From assembly GCF_000428145.1 (NCBI RefSeq), contig NZ_ATZJ01000041.1, forward strand, positions 1 to 37,713: a DNA stretch of 37,713 bases, given 5' to 3'. How positions within the stretch are numbered: position 1 is the stretch's first letter; each line of letters starts with the position of its first letter. The notes under the pieces were generated by a model. It was not told the DNA's origin. It saw nothing but the letters and a program-made list of their open reading frames with translations, and searched no databases. The stretch is from Chitinilyticum litopenaei DSM 21440 (GTDB lineage: Bacteria > Pseudomonadota > Gammaproteobacteria > Burkholderiales > Chitinibacteraceae). A program made the translations under genes and the position numbers. Shown here piece by piece: positions 16,937-23,132 of this stretch.

Positions 16937-18033
16937 ACACATTGAACACATGCAACTTGCTTGATCATCTGCAGGCAGGCCAGTCTGATCTGCTGCGCGC
17001 ATTGGGTCTGCCAGACCCCGCTGCCAGGACGGCGGCAAAGCCGCACCCTGCGGCGCTGGCCATCTATGACCCCGCCGAGCTGCAGACACGGCTGGATTTC
17101 CTCAAGGCTCGCGCTGACCAGCGCGCCAACTGCGAGCTGCTGAAAGCGTTTCTGCGGCCCAAACCGCTACGTCTGGCGAACGAGGGAATGCTGGATGCAC
17201 TGAATGACTTGCAGGCACGGGCACCGCAGTTTGCCACGGTACTGGACGAGCTGAAGGTCGTCATTTACCTGCAGATCGTGCAGGGCTTGCCGCTGCGCCT
17301 GCCCGCCACTTTGCTGCACAGCCCGCCCGGACACGGTAAAACCCGCCTCTGCCGCCTACTCGCCGCAGCGCTCGACATCCCGTGCCTCACGTTTGCACTG
17401 GCCGGGAGCGGTGATGTGCTGACCTTGCGGGGCAATTCACAGAGCTGGAGCAATAGCGCGCCGGGCTCGCTGATCCAGCAGCTGGCCCACTGCCCGGTGG
17501 GCAATCCGCTGGTCATCCTGGATGAAGTGGACAAAACCGGTGGGTCTCGCTGGGGCAACGTGGAAGACGTCTTGCTGAACCTCCTTGAACCCGAGAATGC
17601 CCGCGCCTTCAAAGACGACTATGTCAACCTGCCTGCGCGACTGGATTACCTGTCCTTTGTGCTGACGGCGAACGATGTGCAGTGCTTGGGAGCGCCCCTT
17701 CGGAGTCGCTGCAAGGAGCATCGGCTGTCCACCGCATACTCCACCGCAGTCAAGCGCACTCTCGCGCGCGAGCTGTATCGCGACCTGCTGCAGCAACAGG
17801 GCATGACAGGCTGGTTTGTCGAGGAATTACCGGATGCGCTGTGTGAGGCCATGTGGAAGAGCTGTGCCTCGCTGCGCGATGTGCAGCGGCGCTTGCAGGC
17901 TGGTATTCAGGACGTGGTGCGGGCACGGATGCAGGCCCGGGAGATGACCGCGCCCATGCAGCGGCTGGTGCCGGCGATCACGCCCGCCCCCGCCGTGCTG
18001 GATGGCGCGCGCCCATTTGGTTTCCTGCACTGA
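16933..18033 (+). CDS. Lon-like AAA+ ATPase lacking a protease domain
   Basis: A 366-residue AAA+ protein. Walker A is SPPGHGKTRL (about residues 130-138), Walker B is LVILDEVDK (about 194-202), and a likely arginine finger is in LRSRCKE (about 256-262). The segment from Walker A through FALAGSGDVLTLRGNS, PGSLIQQLA and VEDVLLNLLEPENARAF follows the AAA module of Lon (LALGG...RGH, PGKLIQ, ALLEVLDPEQN) quite closely. The Lon N-domain and Ser-Lys protease are absent; the N-terminal 120 residues are helical and unrecognised. It would act as an ATP-driven remodeller. It is translationally coupled to the 406-aa gene and followed after 21 bases by the HNH gene. Confidence 0.88.
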   Translation: MNTLNTCNLLDHLQAGQSDLLRALGLPDPAARTAAKPHPAALAIYDPAELQTRLDFLKARADQRANCELLKAFLRPKPLRLANEGMLDALNDLQARAPQFATVLDELKVVIYLQIVQGLPLRLPATLLHSPPGHGKTRLCRLLAAALDIPCLTFALAGSGDVLTLRGNSQSWSNSAPGSLIQQLAHCPVGNPLVILDEVDKTGGSRWGNVEDVLLNLLEPENARAFKDDYVNLPARLDYLSFVLTANDVQCLGAPLRSRCKEHRLSTAYSTAVKRTLARELYRDLLQQQGMTGWFVEELPDALCEAMWKSCASLRDVQRRLQAGIQDVVRARMQAREMTAPMQRLVPAITPAPAVLDGARPFGFLH

Positions 18034-18054
18034 CCGACCGAGGAGGATTACTGC

Positions 18055-18774
18055 ATGTACACCACACTTTACCGCGCCAGCGAATGGCTGGCGTTTCGTG
18101 AGCAGGTACTGGCGCACAACGGGCATCGTTGCCGCCAGTGTGGCCGTGGACCAGTCGAGGGCGTCACCTTGCAGGCGCATCATCTCTATTACCTGCCAGG
18201 GCAGCTGCCTTGGCAATACCCGCTGTCCGCAATGGAAACCTTGTGCAGTGGCTGCCATGCCCGTGAGCATGGCGTACTGCGCCCGCAGCATGGCTGGGAA
18301 CTGCTGGGGATCATCGATCATGGGGGGCTCACCGGCCACTGCGAGTTGTGCGGCCATGAGCTACGGCATGGCTACCTGCTCGGGCACCCGCAGTGGCCGC
18401 CGCTACAGGTCGGCTGCCAGTGCGCCGAAGCCCTGACCGGACAGCCGCAAGCCACACCGAGCCAGCAGCAACGCTGCCAGCGCTTCATGAACTCGCGGGA
18501 CTGGACATGTGATGAACGAGGGGTCTGGCATTATCGCCGGCGCCATTACCGCATAGACATCCACCCGGTCGCGCCGGGTGGCGCCTGGCAAATCTGCATC
18601 AACACGCGGCAAGGCTCGCTGCGCTATCCTGATGCGGACAGCGCCAGGCTGGCGGTGTTCACGCTGCTCGCCAACAACACGCTCAGGCAGATTGCCCCGC
18701 CACCCCGGCCGTCCCGCAAGGCACGCACCGGCCAGAAACAGCCCAGCCATCCGTCGCAGGAGGTCTTGCCATGA
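18055..18774 (+). CDS. HNH nuclease-like zinc protein
   Basis: A 239-residue protein. Residues 26-72 hold a classic HNH arrangement: CRQC, then AHHLYYLPG (H42/H43), then TLCSGCHAREH (C64, C67, H68, H72). A second Cys/His cluster follows (CELCGHELRHGY, VGCQC, about 95-125), which may be another zinc finger. The C-terminal half (about 145-215) is basic and Trp/Tyr-rich, and the tail is Pro/Lys/Arg-rich, suggesting nucleic-acid contact. GAGGAGG lies upstream of the ATG. The gene overlaps the next by 4 bases. Nuclease activity is inferred from the motif. A purely structural zinc-binding role remains possible. Confidence 0.82.
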   Translation: MYTTLYRASEWLAFREQVLAHNGHRCRQCGRGPVEGVTLQAHHLYYLPGQLPWQYPLSAMETLCSGCHAREHGVLRPQHGWELLGIIDHGGLTGHCELCGHELRHGYLLGHPQWPPLQVGCQCAEALTGQPQATPSQQQRCQRFMNSRDWTCDERGVWHYRRRHYRIDIHPVAPGGAWQICINTRQGSLRYPDADSARLAVFTLLANNTLRQIAPPPRPSRKARTGQKQPSHPSQEVLP

Positions 18775-19109
18775 GCGCCGATCATGAGCATGTCTGGCTT
18801 GCCATTCCCGCCAGCCAGGAACCGGAAACCGTCCTGACCGCATGGCGCATCTTTGAGGTGCGCCTAGAAGATCAGAGCCGCGTGCTGCGCCTGGTCGGGT
18901 ATTGCGGCTATGAAGGACGGGTATCGTCGCCGGTGACCGCCGTTGGTGATCCGGCACAGCGCCAGTACATCAGCCGCTCCGGGCGACGCTATCAACTGAG
19001 CGGTCCACCAGGCTACCACCCTGACGCGATGTATGTGTATGAGCGGATCGCGGCACTCGACAACCAGCTCGGGCGTTGCTGGCGGGATGTGACGGATCAA
19101 GGGGAATGA
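18771..19109 (+). CDS. Small protein of unknown function in the AAA+/HNH operon
   Basis: A 112-residue soluble protein. It contains AWRIFEVRLEDQSRVLRLVGYCGYEGRVSSPV, which looks like a small beta-barrel, then the basic segment YISRSGRRYQLSGPPGYHP and a C-terminal helix (YVYERIAALDNQLGRCWRDV). No family is recognised. It overlaps both the HNH gene (18771-18774) and the next small frame (19106-19109) by ATGA, so it belongs to the same translationally coupled unit. Confidence 0.72.
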   Translation: MSADHEHVWLAIPASQEPETVLTAWRIFEVRLEDQSRVLRLVGYCGYEGRVSSPVTAVGDPAQRQYISRSGRRYQLSGPPGYHPDAMYVYERIAALDNQLGRCWRDVTDQGE

Positions 19110-19423
19110 GCGTTTTGGTCAGCCTGCCCCACCCGACGGACAGCAACAATCACATACCGGGTGTTCACGCCGCACGCGCGTGGACACCGGTCTGTCCGCT
19201 CTGGGCCGGGACGCTGCGCACTGGCATGCCCGGCGGTGTGCGACCGCGACGCCCCACGGACCTGGCGCTTGCGGCCTGGCAGCACCAGCAACCTTACGAA
19301 GTAATAATTATGAAAGCAGAGGTTACAAAACCGTCCTGCCGTCATGCTGGATGTACGGCGCGGGCATGTCCTTCTTACATTTACGCCGCGCAGCGGCAGC
19401 GCGGAGCCAAACACGCGCGTTGA
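19106..19423 (+). CDS. Possible last small gene of the AAA+/HNH operon
   Basis: A 105-codon frame whose ATG overlaps the previous stop (ATGA). The product is basic and Cys-containing at its end (KPSCRHAGCTARACPSY) and has no recognised domain. Only the coupling supports it. Its end lies 5 bases before the 11-bp repeat array, so it could be a chance frame running into that array. Confidence 0.4.
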   Translation: MSVLVSLPHPTDSNNHIPGVHAARAWTPVCPLWAGTLRTGMPGGVRPRRPTDLALAAWQHQQPYEVIIMKAEVTKPSCRHAGCTARACPSYIYAAQRQRGAKHAR

Positions 19424-19428
19424 GCAGT

Positions 19429-19494
19429 TAATCTACTTCAGATCTACTTCAGATCTACTTCAGATCTACTTCAGATCTACTTCAGATCTACTTC
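19429..19494 (+). repeat. Six-copy 11-bp direct repeat array (iteron-like)
   Basis: Six head-to-tail copies of AGATCTACTTC (first copy TAATCTACTTC) with no spacers. The 11-bp period puts each copy on about the same face of the helix. Adjacent copies create GATCT-ACTTC-AGATC, the same GATCT-N5-AGATC core as the two XRE operators at 15404 and 15455, with the half sites shared between neighbours. It lies at the 3' end of the AAA+/HNH operon. Possible roles are an iteron origin, a partition-like site or a repressor-binding array. Confidence 0.85.
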
Positions 19495-19503
19495 AGACTG
19501 CGA

Positions 19504-19596
19504 AGTCTACTTGAAGTATACCTGGTAGTAGATTATCGCCCTTCGACCTGGTCCAAGGGGCCTTAGTAGATTACGGAGTCTACTTCGAGGTATACC
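19504..19596. repeat. Second repeat set after the 11-bp array
   Basis: Two direct copies of AGTCTACTT-GAAGTATACC-like sequence (19504-19522 and 19577-19596, with two differences) and two copies of TAGTAGATTA (19526-19535 and 19564-19573). The second motif is the array half site in inverse orientation (ATCTACTA). The remaining gap to 19854 includes an A-rich stretch near 19670-19710 and shows no gene. The layout of direct iterons, inverted half sites and A-rich DNA resembles a replication or partition locus, but no replication gene is adjacent. Confidence 0.6.
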
Positions 19597-19854
19597 ACGA
19601 GGTATATCAGCGCCCCCCAGGGCCCATCTGTATGCGGCAGGCTGCGCCACCTCAACCGGCAGCCACGCCAGAAAAAAAACGAATCTAGACAGCAAAAAGA
19701 AAGCAAAAACACTGCATTTGCCTTCAGCATTCGCAACAAATCAAGTAGCACACCACGCCTCCTGGCAGGCATTTTTCACGCGGTCATCAACAGGTTGCGT
19801 CAGGTGAGGGGGCGGGCAGCTCGGTTGAGGGATGCCGGATGATCTAAGCAGCCA

Positions 19855-20433
19855 TCAGCACGGGCGCGACACACCCCCTTTCTCGTCCCGGAGCAATCGC
19901 GCCCCCGTAATCCACGGCAGCATCCGGGCGATGTTGAGCGCATCGTCCAGCGCCCGATGATGCGCCCCTTCCAGCTCCAGCCCACAGAGGCTGAGCGCGC
20001 GGGACATACCGACTTCCTTGCCCACGCGTTGCAGCTTGGCGAACTGCTTTTTGGCGTTGATGTGCGGCAAGGGAAGCGGGTGGGCAATGCCATGCCGTGC
20101 GATTTCCAGATCGATCTGCTTGCGATCATAGGCTCCCCAGCTCAGCCAGACGGATTCGGCTTGGGCATGCTGGGCAGCAAATGCGCGCCACGCCAGGCAG
20201 ACCTCAGCAAAGTTCGGCGCGGAATCGACGTCCTGCTGCCGAATACCGGTCAGTTGGGCACAGAACTCCGTCAGTACCGGGCGCTCGATGGGGCGCACAA
20301 ACGACCGAAACTGGTCGATGACACGGCCATCCGCCTCAGCCCAGCAAGCGCCAATTTCAATGACCTCCATCGCGTGTGCGGGGATTGCGCCATCGTTACT
20401 GCACGTTGCTTCCAGATCGATCACCAGGATCAT
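19855..20433 (-). CDS. DEDDh-type 3'-5' exonuclease
   Basis: A 192-residue exonuclease-fold protein (DnaQ/ERI1/KapD-like). The motifs are visible: Exo I with the metal ligands in VIDLEATC, followed by MEVIEIGA; Exo II within LSWGAYDRKQIDLEI; and Exo III as HHRALDDALNIARML. The ATG at 20433 has GGGGG 7 nt upstream and is preferred to a TTG two codons earlier. It would trim single-stranded DNA or RNA 3' ends. It faces the AAA+/HNH operon across the repeat region, so it is not in that operon, but it lies in the same element. Confidence 0.88.
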   Translation of the reverse strand: MILVIDLEATCSNDGAIPAHAMEVIEIGACWAEADGRVIDQFRSFVRPIERPVLTEFCAQLTGIRQQDVDSAPNFAEVCLAWRAFAAQHAQAESVWLSWGAYDRKQIDLEIARHGIAHPLPLPHINAKKQFAKLQRVGKEVGMSRALSLCGLELEGAHHRALDDALNIARMLPWITGARLLRDEKGGVSRPC

Positions 20434-21288
20434 AGTCAACCCCCTTTCTCTTAGCCGGCCACGGCAAAGGCACCCAGATCTACTGCAATTCCCAGCAGAT
20501 TGCGCCGATCAGAACACTTTCCACGTCCAACAGCAGTGCAAACAAAGCGCCCCGAACAAGTCGCCGAGGCAAAACAGAAATCCAGCTCCATCAGGCTCTG
20601 CCATTAACGGTGCCAGCAACTGCATCATGTGCACGCAAGCTTCAGTCAAATAGTGCCTTTAGTGGAAATATTTCGCCCGCTCACATCAACGCTGCCAAGC
20701 CATTGGGTTGCTGCAACACGACGACCTGACTGGTAAACCCCCTGCCCCAGCCTCCGATCAAGCCATGCAAAGAAGCGCAACATTCAGCTTGCGCTTTTTG
20801 TTTCCAGCAGAGATTCGATCACCGAAGAAGCTCGCAATCATCCCCTCACTGCGCCTACATCGTGACCAGAAATTGCAAGACCGCTCGGCATGTCTTGTCC
20901 GTGCAGGCGATGCCCTTCACGCAGTTTTTGCTGCATCTCCCGTTTGCGCCTGAACATCAATTCGAACAGTGAGCTCGACCACCTGCTATTCAGAGACAGC
21001 CGAAGTGTGGACAACCTTTGCGGGCAGGCTGTCATTGTTAAGTCGCGGCTTTTGAAAAATATATTTTTTTATTATTTTTTTAATTTCGACGCAGCAAGAA
21101 AGTGCTGTTGACACAAGCTATTTCCGCTGAGCTTTGTTATTTTACATCGCCTAGGCTTATGCAGTCTGGCGCCATTGTTTGTGATGCTAAGCATGTCAGC
21201 ATTGATAGCCACAAGCGCGGCCGCACGTATGCAGGCTTGAATTGGCCAGCATCAAAATTTTCAGCCTAACACTTTAGAGGGCACTTAA
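20434..21288. other. Gene-poor stretch between exonuclease and excisionase
   Basis: I see no convincing gene here. It holds one more isolated array-like unit (AGATCTACTGC near 20477), an intrinsic terminator (20774-20804), and an extremely A/T-rich tract (about 21057-21085) upstream of the excisionase gene. Short open frames at 20708 and on the opposite strand near 20840-21035 have no recognisable product and may be remnants. Confidence 0.5.
20774..20804 (+). terminator. Intrinsic terminator
   Basis: AAGCGCAA / TTGCGCTT form an 8-bp stem with an 8-base loop, followed by TTTGTTT. It is not directly behind a recognised rightward gene, so what it terminates is unknown. Confidence 0.55.
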
Positions 21289-21465
21289 ATGGAACTGATC
21301 ACAACGGAAGAATTTGCAAGAATGCTCAGCACGTCAAAATCATCTTTATACAGACTACGAGGCTCGGCTGGCTTTCCTAAGCCGATATACTTAAACAATA
21401 AGTCCGTGCGATATCGCCTAGATGAGATTATTGAGTTCATCAATAAGCTACCACGAGAACGCTAG
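21289..21465 (+). CDS. AlpA-family excisionase/regulator
   Basis: A 58-residue winged-helix protein: ITTEEFARMLSTSKSSLYRL (HTH), FPKPIYLNNKSVRYRLDEIIEFI. This is the usual AlpA/Xis pattern in which a short HTH is followed by P-KPI, a wing and a WRxxEI-type segment. AGAGGG lies 8 nt before the ATG. Such proteins bend att-site DNA and direct excision, or activate the integrase gene. It lies directly upstream of the tyrosine recombinase on the same strand, and the low G+C of both genes contrasts with the neighbours. Confidence 0.85.
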   Translation: MELITTEEFARMLSTSKSSLYRLRGSAGFPKPIYLNNKSVRYRLDEIIEFINKLPRER

Positions 21466-21513
21466 TGGTGAAAAGGCAATCCACCGCCCCGCCCAAAAAC
21501 GCTCGCAACCACT

Positions 21514-21548
21514 ACATTATTCCTCGCCGCACAGGCGAGGAATAATGT
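21514..21548. repeat. Perfect 15-bp inverted repeat between excisionase and integrase
   Basis: ACATTATTCCTCGCC and its exact complement GGCGAGGAATAATGT are separated by GCACA. It could be an intergenic terminator/attenuator or a recombination-protein site controlling integrase expression. It ends 60 bases before the chosen integrase start. Confidence 0.7.
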
Positions 21549-21608
21549 GCCAACGTCCCGCAGGGCGCACGTCAGTGCGAGTTGGCCGAAGCCAAACTGG
21601 AGAAAATC

Positions 21609-22643
21609 ATGCACGACTTCAACATGATCAACGAACGCGTAGTACAAGCAAGGGCGCTCGTAAAAAAGCATGAAAAGACAAGCTGGAAATCGCTGAGCGA
21701 AAGTTCAAAAAAATCTTATCAGGCGACAGTGAATTTGTGCAGAGACAAGTACAAAGGGGAGATGATTTTGCTTCTTCAAGATCAGGACTGTAATAGGAGC
21801 TATTATCGCCACCTTGCTGCCGCAAAATACTACGCGATTATGAAAATGAAGGCTTTACTCAACACACTTGACAATCAGAGGAAAGCTGTAGGCAAGGAAT
21901 GCATTGAGGATTTAATAAGAAAAATTGAATACATGATGACATTAATTGAAATTATTCATCAAAAAAATCTATATCTTCAAATCAAATCCATTCCGATTAA
22001 GAGCGAGTCGCGTATCAAGCGCGGTGGTGCGCGTTCAAAACGCGACTCCATGATCGGCCAGCCTGATGACTGGCAGATGCAGATGCTTGCTGCGGCAGAG
22101 GGTGAGTTGAAGCTAATGATCGCATTGCAAATAGCTACAGGTTGTAGACCAAGTGAGCTCAAAGCTGGCATCATGATTGAACCCCAAATTGCAAAAAGCG
22201 TCAAGCTAACCATTAAAGGTGCAAAAATAACGGCAAAATCAGGCCAGGAAGCACGGGAAATCATCATTAGCAGTTCACATCCTCTTTATGATTTTCTTGC
22301 AAACAGTGCGGGAGAAGCCATATTGAGATCGACACCTAAAGCGTATGGCAATAAATTCACTCGCCTTGCTTTACGCTTAAACATAAGAGGAGTCTCACCT
22401 TACACACTAAGACATTGCTTTGCTTCAGACTTAAAGAAGCAACGGGTCGATAAAGAAAGTATTGCACGAGCACTTGGACATGCGAGCGAGCGCTCACAAT
22501 CACGCTACGGGCGCGCTAGTAACGGAAAATCAGCACAAGGCATTCATATCGGTCAAGCAGCTCGCTGTATAAAGTCTCGCTCTCAGGCTTGCTTATCAAA
22601 GCAGACGCAGAAGACCAATAATCCGGATGGAAAGTTCAAATGA
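21609..22643 (+). CDS. Tyrosine recombinase (integrase), atypical
   Basis: A 344-residue phage-integrase-type recombinase. The N-terminal half (about 1-150) is Lys-rich and helical and not a standard SAM-like domain. The catalytic half carries Arg I in TGCRPSELKAG (about R180), box II as SPYTLRHCFASDL (about 263-275), LGHASERSQSRYGRA with the nucleophilic Tyr near residue 300, and a basic tail. In box II the usual first His is Tyr (YTLRH). The ATG at 21609 follows GGAG. A TTG at 21582 would add 9 residues. Lower G+C than the surrounding genes suggests a separate origin. It points toward the tRNA-Ser, from which it is now separated by the Tn3-family transposon. Confidence 0.87.
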   Translation: MHDFNMINERVVQARALVKKHEKTSWKSLSESSKKSYQATVNLCRDKYKGEMILLLQDQDCNRSYYRHLAAAKYYAIMKMKALLNTLDNQRKAVGKECIEDLIRKIEYMMTLIEIIHQKNLYLQIKSIPIKSESRIKRGGARSKRDSMIGQPDDWQMQMLAAAEGELKLMIALQIATGCRPSELKAGIMIEPQIAKSVKLTIKGAKITAKSGQEAREIIISSSHPLYDFLANSAGEAILRSTPKAYGNKFTRLALRLNIRGVSPYTLRHCFASDLKKQRVDKESIARALGHASERSQSRYGRASNGKSAQGIHIGQAARCIKSRSQACLSKQTQKTNNPDGKFK

Positions 22644-22667
22644 ATTTTGACCAAGTAGATCAAGTGA

Positions 22668-22717
22668 GACCTCAACGAAAATCAGCCTGAACATTCAGGC
22701 TGATTTTCGTTGAGGTC
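22668..22717. terminator. Perfect 50-bp palindrome downstream of the integrase
   Basis: Two exact 24-base complementary arms (GACCTCAACGAAAATCAGCC...) meet around a 2-base centre (CA). The inner part has A4 before and T4 after a TCAGCCTGAA stem, so it could terminate transcription in both directions. It starts 24 bases after the integrase stop. Length and perfection exceed a normal terminator, so a role in recombination or replication is also possible. Confidence 0.7.
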
Positions 22718-22891
22718 TGAAAATTCATTAAAAATCGAACACCTCACTGCGAAAGCCCGCGTTGAAATTGTTACCAAAAATGAAGCAACCGATCTTGTGC
22801 CACTCATGATGAAATGGCGGCCTCAACAGGTACAGCCAGCTGCAAGCATTGATTAAATCGAAGTCGCTTGAATACGTCAGAGACACGCAGC

Positions 22892-22953
22892 TTTTCCGGC
22901 AGCGCGGGACGTGTTTGAGCCCGCAGGGCGAGTTGTCCCGCGCTGCCGGAAAA
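22892..22953. repeat. Long hairpin with 19-bp perfect arms
   Basis: TTTTCCGGCAGCGCGGGAC is repeated in exact inverse at 22935-22953, enclosing a 24-base loop that has its own short stem (GCCCGCAGGGC). A run of A follows. No gene is found in 22718-23094, which holds this hairpin and the palindrome at 22995. Confidence 0.7.
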
Positions 22954-22994
22954 AAATAGAACAGAAAAGCACTGCGCTGAGAGGCGCGGGGACT

Positions 22995-23027
22995 GCGGCG
23001 CTAGGCGGCGACGCCGCCTAGCGCCGC
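22995..23027. repeat. Perfect 33-bp GC-rich palindrome
   Basis: Arms of 16 bases (GCGGCGCTAGGCGGCG and its complement) flank a single A. It lies 67 bases before the left end of the Tn3-family transposon. It may be a terminator stem or a site for a DNA-binding protein. Confidence 0.7.
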
Positions 23028-23094
23028 GCCGAATGTGTGGAAGCCCTGCAGCTTGCTCTAGCGAGGCCCTCATCAGGGGCGCAAAACGCAATCA

Positions 23095-23132
23095 GGGGGC
23101 GTCACAGAAAACGGAAAAAATCGTACGCTAAG
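23095..23132 (+). repeat. Left terminal inverted repeat of the transposon
   Basis: 38 bp from GGGGGCGTCACAG to CGTACGCTAAG. It overlaps the last codons of tnpA. Preceded by AATCA (23090-23094). Confidence 0.95.

Noticed and set aside
16933..18033. BREX system via BrxL-like Lon
   Set aside because: No PglX methylase, PglZ or BrxC-like genes are present, and this protein lacks the Lon-type protease domain of BrxL.
19429..19494. CRISPR array
   Set aside because: The units are 11 bp, head to tail, with no unique spacers, and no cas genes are present.
22892..22953. Integron attC site
   Set aside because: The hairpin is perfectly paired with no extrahelical bases and no conserved RYYYAAC/GTTRRRY ends, and there is no integron integrase.
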